Of a stretch of 44,721 bases of DNA, positions 7,066 through 15,760 are shown piece after piece. Source of the stretch: Mesorhizobium sp. LNHC252B00. GTDB taxonomy: Bacteria; Pseudomonadota; Alphaproteobacteria; Rhizobiales; Rhizobiaceae. The translations under genes and the position numbers were made by a program. The DNA lies in NCBI RefSeq assembly GCF_000502955.1, contig NZ_AYWO01000008.1, forward strand, positions 1-44,721. The letters are read 5' to 3'. The notes beneath the pieces are model-generated. The model saw nothing but the letters and a program-made list of their open reading frames with translations. It ran no database searches and had not been told where the DNA came from. The first letter of the stretch is position 1; each line of letters begins with the position of its first letter.

Positions 7066-8943
7066 CTAACTCGACGGTGAGCGCACCGCCTCGGTGGCGT
7101 CCAGGGCCTGCTTCAGCCGCGAGTCGCGGTCATAGACGTCGTCGAAATATTCGACCTTGCCGGACAGGTCAGGCCATGCGGTGAAATAGGCGACATAGAC
7201 CGGGATATTGCGGGTCACGTTTTCGGTCGCGTGGCCGTGCTTCAACTTCTCGGCGATATAGTCCACCGACGTGCCGAGCACCGCCGCCGCCATGCCACGC
7301 GGGTCCTGCAACCGCACACAGCCATGGCTGAGCGCGCGCATGTCACGCTCGAAGAAGGATTTCTGCGGCGTGTCGTGCATGTAGATGGCGTGCTTGTTGG
7401 GGAACAGGATCTTCAGTTCGCCCAGCGCATTGGCCTCGCTCGGCTGCTGGCGCACGCTGTAGGGGATGTTCGCGCCATAGGCGCCCCAGTCGACCGCCGA
7501 CGAAGGAATACGATTGCCCTGCGAATCCGTCACTTCGTAGCCGGCCCGGTCGAGATAGCCGGGATCGTTGCGCAACCTGGGCAGCATTTCGTTGACGATG
7601 ATCGACTGCGGCACGCCCCAATAGGGATGGAAGTCGACCTGCTTGATCTGGTCGTAGAAGAAGGCGGTCTGGTTGGTGGTCCGGCCGACGACCACGCGCG
7701 TCTTCAGCTTTTCCTCGCCATTGTCGATATAGCTCGCCGTGAAGGCCGGCTGGTTGATGAAGACACGCGGGCTGCCGAGATCGGAAGGCAGCCAGCGCAG
7801 TTCCTCCAGCGCCACTTCCACTTTCAGCAGCTTGTCGGCCTTGGATGTCCCCGCGAGCGACGCAACGGTGCGCGGGCCGATGACACCATCGCCCTTCATG
7901 CCGGCCTTTTGCTGCACGGCCTTGATGATTGGAATGAGTTCCGGGTCATAGACTTCGCTGGTGGCCAGCCTGGACAGGATCTCGCCATAGGCGCCGCCCG
8001 TCTCGTCATCGAGATCGCGCGCGATCAAAGTCAGCAGCTTCGGCAGTTCGGGGCTGGTTTCGCCCGGCTTCAGCAACAGCTTGGGGTCGACGACGATGTC
8101 GTTTTCCGCACTTGCCTGCAGGGATTCCAGTTCGACGCGCAGCGCCTGGTATTCCGCATTCTGCGGATGCCGCGATTCGAGATAGGTGCGCACTTCCTGG
8201 GTATGCGCCAGCGTTTTCAGCACACCTTGCAAGTCGAGGGGCTTGGCCGGGAAATCATAGTAGCCGGTCATGCGGTTGGGCTCGACGCGGCCGTCCTGGG
8301 CGTCATGAGCATAGCGAAGCACGCGCGCCGACAGCGCCATCTCGAAACGGACGAGTTCTTTCAATTGGGCATTGGGGTCGGCCGTCGACGTAGCTACGGC
8401 GGGCACTTCGACCGTATAGTCGGCCGGCGTGAGGCCGTAGCTTGAAGCTTCGCCAAGCACCCGAACAGCATCCTGTGCTCGGCTGTTGAGGCTGGTCCCT
8501 GTTACCCAGATGAAATCCGGATTGGCCGAGTAATAGGCGATCAGCGCCTTGGCGATATCGGGCTCGGCATAAAGTTCGTAATCATTCAAGCTGGCAACGG
8601 CATCGCGAAACGCAGCAACGGTCACTGACGGCACGAAAGCCGCATCCTGCGGCACCGCCGGCCCTGGCTTCGCCGCCAGCGCCGAGAAGTCGACGCGGAC
8701 CAGCCGATCGGCCTTGTAGGTGTAATAGGACGGGCCGCTGATTCTCACGCTGCCACCGCCGCCCGGCACTTTCGGCTTGTTCTTCGGCGGCTGCGGAAAC
8801 TCGCCTTGCGGCGCGTGCTTGACGCCGCCGCCGAAAAGCATGTCGAACAGCCCCTGCGCACCTGCTTGCGGGATACCGAAAGCGAGCGTTGCCGTGATCG
8901 CCATCAGCGGCACCGCAGCTGCCTTGTTTCCGAGGAATTTCAT
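7066..8943 (-). CDS. L,D-transpeptidase (YcbB/LdtD-like)
   Basis: A 625-residue cell-wall enzyme with a signal peptide (MKFLGNKAAAVPLMAITATL, ending AGAQG), so it acts in the periplasm. The middle carries a peptidoglycan-binding-like segment (KAVQQKAGMKGDGVIGPRTV). The C-terminal YkuD domain has the catalytic signature: MHDTP supplies one histidine and SHGCVR supplies the nucleophile, Cys542. The enzyme would make 3-3 cross-links in peptidoglycan or attach proteins to it. Length and order (signal, scaffold, PG-binding, YkuD) match the large YcbB-type family found in Rhizobiales, which rely heavily on L,D-cross-links. Confidence 0.93.
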   Translation of the reverse strand: MKFLGNKAAAVPLMAITATLAFGIPQAGAQGLFDMLFGGGVKHAPQGEFPQPPKNKPKVPGGGGSVRISGPSYYTYKADRLVRVDFSALAAKPGPAVPQDAAFVPSVTVAAFRDAVASLNDYELYAEPDIAKALIAYYSANPDFIWVTGTSLNSRAQDAVRVLGEASSYGLTPADYTVEVPAVATSTADPNAQLKELVRFEMALSARVLRYAHDAQDGRVEPNRMTGYYDFPAKPLDLQGVLKTLAHTQEVRTYLESRHPQNAEYQALRVELESLQASAENDIVVDPKLLLKPGETSPELPKLLTLIARDLDDETGGAYGEILSRLATSEVYDPELIPIIKAVQQKAGMKGDGVIGPRTVASLAGTSKADKLLKVEVALEELRWLPSDLGSPRVFINQPAFTASYIDNGEEKLKTRVVVGRTTNQTAFFYDQIKQVDFHPYWGVPQSIIVNEMLPRLRNDPGYLDRAGYEVTDSQGNRIPSSAVDWGAYGANIPYSVRQQPSEANALGELKILFPNKHAIYMHDTPQKSFFERDMRALSHGCVRLQDPRGMAAAVLGTSVDYIAEKLKHGHATENVTRNIPVYVAYFTAWPDLSGKVEYFDDVYDRDSRLKQALDATEAVRSPSS

Positions 8944-9151
8944 GGATCACCCGCTCCGGCCGCAACCGGTTCCCGTTCCGCACGCTAGATCGTCTCGCTC
9001 ACCGCATGGCGGATGTAAGGCGCGACTATGCTGATTCATACCGATTTCGTTAAGCTTTCATAAATTTTGGAACGTCTGTTGCAGAACGGTTTCACAACAT
9101 CGTGACGGCTGGAGCGGGGTGTTTGCGTCCAGCCGGGAAATCCATTGCAGA

Positions 9152-9440
9152 TCAGGCGTTGGCGCCGCCATCGATGGTCAGCGCGGCGCCGGTGACGAAT
9201 CGGCCCTCCGGGCCCGCCAGCCAGGCAACCATGCCGGCGATGTCCTCGGCCCTGCCGAATCGCGGCGTCGCCATCTTCTGGCGCTGGTGCTCGGCATGCG
9301 GACCATCGGCCGGGTTCATGTCGGTGTCGGTCGGCGGATTTCGACTGCGCCGCCGGTTCAGCACGGCATGTCGATCCAGGCGCGTGACGGTGCATCGCAC
9401 GCCGCCCTGCTGGCCACGGTGGCCGGGGCCATGGCGCCCT
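9152..9440 (-). pseudogene. remnant of a short-chain dehydrogenase gene
   Basis: The last about 45 codons encode GRAEDIAGMVAWLAGPEGRF, then VTGAALTIDGGANA and a stop, the classic C-terminus of an SDR-family oxidoreductase. Upstream, pieces of the same family (WIDMPC) fall in a different frame and are interrupted by stops. The nucleotide-binding half and the Tyr-x3-Lys active site are missing. The left boundary of the remnant is approximate. Confidence 0.7.
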
Positions 9441-9526
9441 GGAAGACGATGGCCGCAACCAATGCGGCGTGACAAACGCCGGCTGGTGTGCTCGAAATTC
9501 GCCAGCAAGCCGGGAGGGATGAAAGC

Positions 9527-9922
9527 GTGAAAAAGGGCTATCGCGAACTGCTGGACGAGGCGAACGCCGAGATCGAGGTGGTTTCGCCCGAGGAAGCAGC
9601 CGGGCTGCTCGACGATGAAGACACCATCTTCGTCGATCTGCGCGATCCGCGCGAAGTGGAGCGCGACGGCCGGATTCCCGGCGCCAAGCATGTCACCCGC
9701 GGCATGCTGGAATTCTGGGTCGATCCCGAAAGCCCCTACCACAAGCCGTTCTTCGCCTCGGGAAAGAGCTTCGTCTTCTTCTGCGCAGGCGGCTGGCGCT
9801 CGGCGCTGGCCACCAAGACGGCGCAGGACATGGGGCTTGCGCCGGTAAAGCATATCCTTGGCGGCTACACCGCCTGGAAGGCGGCCGGACTGCCGGTCGA
9901 ACCCGGCGAGAAGAAGAAATAA
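9527..9922 (+). CDS. rhodanese-like sulfurtransferase
   Basis: A 131-residue single-domain rhodanese. The fold is marked by IFVDLRDPREVERDGRIPGA and by the active-site loop FCAGGWRS with Cys86, followed by LGGYTAWKAAGLPV. Such enzymes transfer sulfane sulfur; the partner is not known. The start chosen is GTG at 9527, with GGGAGG nine bases upstream; a GTG at 9488 in the same frame lacks a ribosome site. It lies tail to tail with the hydrolase gene. Confidence 0.9.
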   Translation: MKKGYRELLDEANAEIEVVSPEEAAGLLDDEDTIFVDLRDPREVERDGRIPGAKHVTRGMLEFWVDPESPYHKPFFASGKSFVFFCAGGWRSALATKTAQDMGLAPVKHILGGYTAWKAAGLPVEPGEKKK

Positions 9923-9935
9923 TTTCGATCGCCGG

Positions 9936-10844
9936 TCAATGCAGCAGCGACGGCTCGCGATGCGCCACGAAGCCGACCGCGCGTTCGATCACACCCTTGT
10001 CCGCAAGAATGCGGCGATGGCCGAGCCCGTCTGCCCAGTAGAGCCGCACATGACCGCCGGCGCCGGCATAGCGCCTTGCGTGATCGGCCGAAACCTCACG
10101 GTCGTCCGGTGCGTGGATGACCAGGGTCGGGACCGGCGCCTGGGCGAGCTGACGGTCGCCGGTGAATTCGTGCAGCGGCCGACCGGAAAGATGTTGGACA
10201 CGATCCGCCATTGCGGCTTGCGAGCGCGGACCGACATTGAGCATGCGGCTGAAGTCGGCGAAGATCGCCGGCAGGGAACTTGGCGCCGCGATCAGCACCA
10301 GGCGTCCGGCCGCCAGCGGCGGGATGTTCTTGACCGAACCGGCGACGGCATTGGCGGCGACGGCACCGCCGAAGGAGTGACCGACCGCTGCCACGAACGG
10401 GCCGAACCACTCACCGGCAACCCGCACCGCATCAACGGCATTGACCATGTTCAGCCGCCTGCCCTGCGACTGGCCGTGGCCCGGCAGATCAATGGAAACC
10501 ACCCTGTAACCGGCGGCGCGATAGCCTTCGATCAGCGCGCGCATATATTCGGTGCGCGAGCGCCAGCCATGTACGACAAGCACCCTGCCGACGGCTACCC
10601 TGCCCGGCTCCGGCCGGAACTCGTGCACCATGACGCAGCCGGTCGCGGTCTTGAGCCGGTGATGGCGCGCCTCGGTCATGAACTCGGCAGCGCGATCGAC
10701 TGCGCGCCGTTCGCCATCGCTGAGCGCCTTGACGTTCGGTGTGCGGCAGAACAATTCGAACGCCGCGCGCCCGGTCAGGCGCGGCGCGACACGCTCGGCC
10801 GCACCAAACACGCCCCGGATGACCTTCAGCCCGAATGATGCCAT
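9936..10844 (-). CDS. alpha/beta hydrolase
   Basis: A 302-residue serine hydrolase. The oxyanion region is VVHGWRSR, the nucleophile elbow is GHSFGG with Ser157, the acid is at about 247-248 (HAPDDREV) and the histidine is His276 (GLGHRRIL). No signal peptide is present. The substrate is unknown. It diverges from a marR-type gene 47 bases away, with two operator-like palindromes in between, so it is probably the regulated partner. Confidence 0.9.
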   Translation of the reverse strand: MASFGLKVIRGVFGAAERVAPRLTGRAAFELFCRTPNVKALSDGERRAVDRAAEFMTEARHHRLKTATGCVMVHEFRPEPGRVAVGRVLVVHGWRSRTEYMRALIEGYRAAGYRVVSIDLPGHGQSQGRRLNMVNAVDAVRVAGEWFGPFVAAVGHSFGGAVAANAVAGSVKNIPPLAAGRLVLIAAPSSLPAIFADFSRMLNVGPRSQAAMADRVQHLSGRPLHEFTGDRQLAQAPVPTLVIHAPDDREVSADHARRYAGAGGHVRLYWADGLGHRRILADKGVIERAVGFVAHREPSLLH

Positions 10845-10863
10845 AGTGAGAATCCATCCATAC

Positions 10864-10897
10864 GTTCAAGCATGAACATAATAGTTCAAAGATGAAC
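10864..10897. promoter_or_regulatory. twin MarR-type operator
   Basis: Two copies of GTTCA-N4-TGAAC (10864-10877 and 10884-10897) are spaced 20 bp centre to centre, two helical turns, on the same DNA face. The second overlaps the start codon of the marR gene. This layout suits autorepression and control of the divergent hydrolase. Confidence 0.75.
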
Positions 10898-11344
10898 AAT
10901 AAACAAGAGCTACCTTGGGACAACCCGCGCTTTCGCAACTGGGTCGCGGTAGCGCGCGCCTGCCATGTGCTTGAGCGCACGCTGGCGGTGAAGCTGGGGC
11001 CGCTCGACCTGAAGCCGGCGCAGCTCGATGTGCTGATGAACCTCTACCGCCATCCCGGCATGTCGCAGCACGACCTTGCCCGCAAGCTGCTCGTCGGTCG
11101 CTCCAACATCACCATGCTTCTGCCGCAGCTGGAGGCGCGTGGCCTGCTGCGCCGCGAAGGCGACGACAAGGACAAGCGCATCCTGCGGCTCGCGCTCACC
11201 GAGGCCGGCGAGGCGCTGCTGATGCAGGCGCTGAAAGTGCACATGGCGCTGATCGAGAAGGCGATGAGCCAGTCGACGCCGGAACAATGCGACATGATCG
11301 GCGAGCAGATGCGCAAGATTTATGAGGTGCTGAAGGAGGCGTGA
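10892..11344 (+). CDS. MarR-family transcriptional regulator
   Basis: A 150-residue winged-helix regulator. The DNA-binding core reads MSQHDLARKLLVGRSNITML, then LPQLEARGLLRREGDDKDKR, the wing typical of MarR. Dimerisation helices flank it. The start codon at 10892 lies inside an operator copy and has no Shine-Dalgarno sequence, so the message may be leaderless or nearly so. The divergent hydrolase is the likely target. The ligand is unknown. Confidence 0.92.
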   Translation: MNNKQELPWDNPRFRNWVAVARACHVLERTLAVKLGPLDLKPAQLDVLMNLYRHPGMSQHDLARKLLVGRSNITMLLPQLEARGLLRREGDDKDKRILRLALTEAGEALLMQALKVHMALIEKAMSQSTPEQCDMIGEQMRKIYEVLKEA

Positions 11345-11362
11345 CCGCCCCTCAGCCCAAAC

Positions 11363-11974
11363 TTACCACATCGTCTTCTTCGCCCGCTCCGGCCATTCCT
11401 TGTCGTAGGTGTCGCCATCGATGTTCTTGCGGCTGGTGATTTCCAGGATCTGTCCGGGCGTCGGCAACGACTTCGGGTCGACATGCCTCGCCGGATTCCA
11501 GAGTTCGGAGCGGACGATGGCGCGGGCGCATTGGAAGTAGACCGAATCGATGTCGACAACGGTTACCGATCGCGCCGCCTTGCCTTCAACCGCGAACGAC
11601 GCGCATAGCGTTGTGTTCGTGGTGATATGAGCGCGACCATTAACGCGCAACGTCGTGCCGGAGCCCGGCACCAGGAACAGCAGGCCGACGCGCGGGTCGC
11701 GGATGATGTTTCGAAGCGAATCGGCGCGGTTGTTGCCGCGACGGTCCGGCATCATCAGGGTTTTCGGATCGTGGATGCGCACGAAGCCAGCGAGATCGCC
11801 GCGCGGCGAGCAGTCAAGCCCCTCCGGCCCGCTCGTCGCCAATGCGACAAACGGTGAGGACTCGATGAAAGCGGCGTATTCTGGAATGACACGGTCGAGT
11901 TCCTTGACCAGGGAGGCCTCGCCCGGAACGCCATAGAGCGCTTCGAGCTGCTCGACTGTGGAGATGACGGACAT
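11363..11974 (-). CDS. pyridoxamine-phosphate-oxidase-like flavoprotein
   Basis: A 203-residue FMN-binding split-barrel protein. Motifs are PFVALATSGPEGLDCSPRGD near the N-terminus, then MMPDRRGNNRADSLRNI, a flavin-phosphate-binding arginine cluster, and VGLLFLVPGSGTTLRVNGRA. It matches the MSMEG_1061-type subfamily, which handles F420 or FMN-dependent reductions in other bacteria; the substrate here is open. The ATG at 11974 is preceded by GGAGG eight bases away; the TTG at 11989 is not needed. Confidence 0.88.
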   Translation of the reverse strand: MSVISTVEQLEALYGVPGEASLVKELDRVIPEYAAFIESSPFVALATSGPEGLDCSPRGDLAGFVRIHDPKTLMMPDRRGNNRADSLRNIIRDPRVGLLFLVPGSGTTLRVNGRAHITTNTTLCASFAVEGKAARSVTVVDIDSVYFQCARAIVRSELWNPARHVDPKSLPTPGQILEITSRKNIDGDTYDKEWPERAKKTMW

Positions 11975-12100
11975 CTTTTTCGCCTCCAAACCTTCGTCGG
12001 CGTTACTCCACTTCGATGACGCCTTGACGACAACGACAGCAGCACGGTTCCGAAAAGTGTGAGCGGTTTTCGGACGACATCTTGCTCGATCTCTTCGCCT

Positions 12101-12454
12101 CTAGCGGTCCCGGCTCAAGCCCTTTTCCGCAAGCTCTGCCAGATAGGCTTCCCAGCGCGCATCCTTCTCGTGGCCGAGCGTGTGCAGGTAGTTCCAGGTG
12201 AAGATACCGGTGTCGTGGAAATCGTCGAAGGTGATGCGCACGGCGTAGTTGCCGACCGGCTCGATCTTGAGGATCTTGACATTGCGCTTGCCGGGAACCG
12301 TCACACGCTGTTCGGGCGAGTGACCCTGCACCTCGGCCGATGGCGAGGCGACGCGCAACAATTCCGCCGGCAGTTCGAACGGCCGATGATCGGGAAAGGT
12401 GACGGACAGCACTTTGCGGTCCTTCGAGACCCGGAGTTCTTTCGGTGCGGTCAT
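12101..12454 (-). CDS. DUF971 protein
   Basis: A 117-residue protein that corresponds to the N-terminal domain found in gamma-butyrobetaine hydroxylases, here alone. Typical phrases are LSVTFPDHRPFELPAELLRV, VKILKIEPVGNYAVRITFDD and HDTGIFTWNYLHTLGHEKDA. In many genomes stand-alone DUF971 genes sit near iron-sulfur or molybdenum-cofactor genes, and here moaA begins 165 bases away on the other strand. The precise role is not known. Confidence 0.88.
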   Translation of the reverse strand: MTAPKELRVSKDRKVLSVTFPDHRPFELPAELLRVASPSAEVQGHSPEQRVTVPGKRNVKILKIEPVGNYAVRITFDDFHDTGIFTWNYLHTLGHEKDARWEAYLAELAEKGLSRDR

Positions 12455-12618
12455 GCTGTTCGATCCGTATTATCCACCCTTCCCTACGCCGCTTCGTCGA
12501 ACGGGAAAAGGCTGTTTGACGCCGACCGACATGCTATGTCGGCGAGGGATGTTGCGAAAGATCAACAACCGCTATCTTGAATGACAGGCTGGATCGTATC
12601 ACATAGCGGTATATAACG

Positions 12619-13647
12619 ATGCCGCTCACGGCCACGGGAAGCGCTCGAAGCATGGACATGATCGACCCATTCGGTCGCACGATCAGCTATCTCAGGGTGT
12701 CGGTCACCGACCGCTGCGATTTCCGCTGTACCTATTGCATGGCCGAGGACATGGCCTTCCTGCCGAAGAAGGACCTGCTGTCGTTGGAAGAACTCGACCG
12801 GCTGTGCAGCGTCTTCATCGAAAAGGGCGTCAGGAGATTGCGCCTCACGGGCGGTGAGCCGCTGGTGCGCAAGAACATCATGCATCTGGTGCGCCAGCTG
12901 TCGCGGCATCTCGAAAGCGGCGCGCTGGAAGAACTGACGCTGACCACCAACGGCTCGCAACTGTCGCGCTTTGCCGCCGAACTCGCCGATTGCGGCGTCA
13001 AGCGCATCAACGTCTCGCTCGATACGCTCGACGCCGACAAGTTCCACAAGATCACCCGCTGGGGCCATTTCGACAAGGTCATGCAAGGCATCGACGCCGC
13101 GCAGGCGGCCGGGCTGAAGGTCAAGCTCAACGCGGTGGCGCTGAAGGATTTCAACGACGCAGAGCTGCCCGGGATGATGCGCTGGGCGCATGGCCGCGGC
13201 ATGGACCTGACGGTCATCGAAACCATGCCGATGGGCGAGATCGACGCCGACCGCACGGACCAATACCTGCCGCTGTCGCTGCTGCGCGCGTCGCTGGAAC
13301 GCCAGTTCACGCTGACCGACATCCCCTTCAAGACCGGCGGGCCGGCGCGTTACGTCCATGTCGCCGAGACCGGCGGACGCCTCGGCTTCATCACGCCGAT
13401 GACGCATAATTTCTGCGAGAGTTGCAACCGGGTCCGGCTGACCTGCACCGGCACGCTCTATATGTGCCTCGGCCAGGAGGACGCGGCTGACCTGCGCGCG
13501 CCCTTGCGGGCCTCCGAAGGCAACGAACTGGTCGCCGAGGCCATCGACGAAGCGATCGGCCGTAAGCCGAAAGGCCATGACTTCATCATCGACCGTCGCA
13601 CCAGCCGCCCATCGGTGTCACGCCATATGAGCGTCACCGGCGGCTGA
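12619..13647 (+). CDS. moaA: GTP 3',8-cyclase MoaA
   Basis: A 342-residue radical SAM enzyme for the first step of molybdenum-cofactor synthesis, conversion of GTP to 3',8-cyclo-GTP. The SAM cluster motif [10 protein letters not shown] is at Cys33, Cys37 and Cys40. The SAM-binding phrase [13 protein letters not shown] follows. The second cluster is in [16 protein letters not shown]. The protein ends in the Gly-Gly pair required for MoaA activity. The start is uncertain: ATG at 12619 or 12652, neither with a strong ribosome site. Together with the mobA-mobB gene further along it supplies cofactor for molybdoenzymes. Confidence 0.96.
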   Translation: MPLTATGSARSMDMIDPFGRTISYLRVSVTDRCDFRCTYCMAEDMAFLPKKDLLSLEELDRLCSVFIEKGVRRLRLTGGEPLVRKNIMHLVRQLSRHLESGALEELTLTTNGSQLSRFAAELADCGVKRINVSLDTLDADKFHKITRWGHFDKVMQGIDAAQAAGLKVKLNAVALKDFNDAELPGMMRWAHGRGMDLTVIETMPMGEIDADRTDQYLPLSLLRASLERQFTLTDIPFKTGGPARYVHVAETGGRLGFITPMTHNFCESCNRVRLTCTGTLYMCLGQEDAADLRAPLRASEGNELVAEAIDEAIGRKPKGHDFIIDRRTSRPSVSRHMSVTGG

Positions 13648-13704
13648 TCTTTTCGTGAAATTCAGGTAAAGATCGCTTCCGAGGTCATTTGCTTCGAGGC
13701 GCGC

Positions 13705-14171
13705 ATGCGTTCTTTATTCCCGGCGTTTGTCGTGGCAGTTGCGGCGACCAGTGCGGTCGCCGCACCGTCCACCTATGTGAACGAGCGCTTCGGCACCGTC
13801 TGCACTTTCCTGACGAGATTTTCACCGATCGCCAGCCCGAGCCGGACAATGGCGACGGACAGGCATGGCTGAGCACGGATGGCGCCAGCCTGATCTGCTC
13901 GGGCATCCGCAACATCGACGACGATACGCCGAAGGATTTTGTGGCTGCCGAGAAGGCCAGCGATGAAGCCGGCTACAAGGTCACCTACAGCAAGTCCGGC
14001 AAGGACTGGGCGGTGCTGTCTGGGATGAAGAACGGAAAGATCTTTTACGAGCCGCGCCTATTCGGCAGGGATGGCATCATCCGCACGGTCTGGATCGACT
14101 ACCCGCCGGCCCTCAAGTCGAAATACGACCCGCTGGTGGGTGCCATCGCCGGCAGTCTCAAGGGGCCATGA
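13705..14171 (+). pseudogene. small secreted protein, apparent frameshift
   Basis: The ATG at 13705 opens a good signal peptide (MRSLFPAFVVAVAATSAVAA) followed by PSTYVNERFGTVCTF. At about 13809-13811 the frame runs off into a short tail with an early stop, while a second frame continues smoothly with PDEIFTDRQPEPDNGDGQAW to a stop at 14171. Restoring one C in the TTTCC-TGA run would join the two into a 155-residue secreted protein. Either the gene is broken by a one-base deletion or the sequence has an error there. No family is recognised. Confidence 0.75.
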
Positions 14172-14302
14172 GCGTTTCGGGACCGTGAGCATTTCGGCCA
14201 CACCGCGAACAAATCTTATCCGCGAATGCTCTGCTGATTTACCGTTGATCCGTTCCGGCCTAGCCTTCCGCTTGGGACGGTTTCATTCAACGGGGGAATA
14301 TC

Positions 14303-14662
14303 ATGCGCAAACTCCTTTTTTCTCTTGCATTGTTTGGCCTCGCTTCCGTGCCAGCGGCCGCCCAGTCGATGGGCGGCACCTATACGGTCGCCGGCACCAA
14401 CTTCGACGGCTCGGCCTATGGCGGCGAGGCAACCATCGCGCTGACCAGCGGAACGACCTGTACGATCCACTGGGAGACGGGCGGCTCATCTTCCGACGGC
14501 ATCTGCATGCGCAACGATGACGCCTTCTCCGCCGGCTATGTCATGGACAAGGATATCGGCCTTGTCGTCTACAAGGTGATGGACGACGGCTCCTTGCACG
14601 GCCTGTGGACGATCGCCGGCAAGGAAGGCAATGGCACCGAGGTGCTGACGCCGAAGAAGTAG
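14303..14662 (+). CDS. small secreted hypothetical protein
   Basis: A 119-residue protein with signal peptide MRKLLFSLALFGLASVPAAA. The mature part is a likely beta-sandwich with repeated strands (GGTYTVAGTNFDGSAYGGEA; CTIHWETGGSSSDGICM; DGSLHGLWTIAGKEGNGTEV) and two cysteines. Similar small proteins with a tripartite TYxVxGTNxDGSxYxG pattern occur in Rhizobiales without assigned function. GGGGGAA lies ahead of the ATG. Confidence 0.8.
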   Translation: MRKLLFSLALFGLASVPAAAQSMGGTYTVAGTNFDGSAYGGEATIALTSGTTCTIHWETGGSSSDGICMRNDDAFSAGYVMDKDIGLVVYKVMDDGSLHGLWTIAGKEGNGTEVLTPKK

Positions 14663-14783
14663 GTTTTGCCGCCATTGCAGGCGATCTCCCGGGCGACAAA
14701 CAAGGCTGTGGCCCAGCCCTTTGTTATTGCTGTTTCATGCCCGGCTGTTACAGCCTTGCTGCAAAACAGAACCGGTAGTCGTC

Positions 14784-15704
14784 TTGCCCCTGTCTCCAAA
14801 TCTTCGCGGCGCGTTGTTCATGGTGGTGGCGATGGCCGGCTTCACCCTCAACGACGCCATCACCAAATACTCGTCGCAATCGATGAACATGGCGCAGGTC
14901 ATGTTGATCCGCGGTGCTTTCGCTTCGCTTTTCGTCGGCTTGCTCGCCTCGCAGCGCGGCGCGCTTGCCCGCCCGGGTTCGATGCTGCAGCCGCTGGTGG
15001 CCATGCGCGTGATCAGCGAAGCCGGCGCAACGGTGAGTTTTCTCGTCGCTCTCGCCCATTTGCCGATCGCCAATGTTTCGGCAGTGCTCCAGGCGCTGCC
15101 GCTGGCGGTGACGATGGGCGCGGCACTCGTCTTCGGCGAGGCTGTCGGCTGGCGGCGCTGGCTGGCCATCGCCATCGGATTTGGTGGCGTGCTGATCATC
15201 GTGCGGCCTGGCTTCGAAGGCTTCAGCATCTACTCGCTGTCGGCACTGGCCAGCGTCGCTTGTTGTGCGGTACGCGATCTCAGCACCAAGCGGATTCCCA
15301 AGGCTATTCCCACCCTGCTGGTGTCGACCGCGACCGCGCTTGCCATGACTGTCGTCGGCGCGGCGCTGTTGCTGCCGATGGGGGGCTGGACACCGATGAC
15401 GGGCAACAGCACCGCCCTGTTGGCCCTGGCTGCCGTGCTGGTGCTCATCGGTTACCAGTTCATCATCATGGCGATGCGCTCGGGCGACATCTCCTTCATC
15501 GCGCCGTTCCGCTATACGGCCCTGATCTGGTCGATCCTGCTTGGCCTGTTCATCTTCGCCGATATTCCAGATCTGCCGATGATCGTCGGCGCCACCATCA
15601 TCATCGGCTCCGGCCTCTATGCGCTTTACCGCGAACGAGTGGTCGGCAGGCGAAAGATCGTCGCCGAAAGCACCGGACCGGCCATGGTTCCCGACGGAAT
15701 CTAG
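14784..15704 (+). CDS. EamA/DMT-family transporter
   Basis: About 306 residues with ten hydrophobic segments in two five-helix halves, as in the drug/metabolite transporter superfamily. Examples are LFMVVAMAGFTLNDAITKYS in the first half and FRYTALIWSILLGLFIFADI in the second. The substrate cannot be told. The start is uncertain: TTG at 14784 fits the family N-terminus (LPLSPNLRGALFMVVAM), while ATG at 14820 or TTG at 14721 are alternatives without a clear ribosome site. The mob gene follows after 56 bases on the same strand. Confidence 0.85.
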   Translation: MPLSPNLRGALFMVVAMAGFTLNDAITKYSSQSMNMAQVMLIRGAFASLFVGLLASQRGALARPGSMLQPLVAMRVISEAGATVSFLVALAHLPIANVSAVLQALPLAVTMGAALVFGEAVGWRRWLAIAIGFGGVLIIVRPGFEGFSIYSLSALASVACCAVRDLSTKRIPKAIPTLLVSTATALAMTVVGAALLLPMGGWTPMTGNSTALLALAAVLVLIGYQFIIMAMRSGDISFIAPFRYTALIWSILLGLFIFADIPDLPMIVGATIIIGSGLYALYRERVVGRRKIVAESTGPAMVPDGI

Positions 15705-15760
15705 CCAAGCCATTTGAAGGTTCTTGTGATTTTCGGCGGCAGGCGTACAGGCTCGATGGC

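Noticed and set aside
7231..8445. 404-residue plus-strand ORF opposite the L,D-transpeptidase
   Set aside because: Antisense shadow, rich in His/Arg/Gln repeats typical of reversed high-GC coding sequence.
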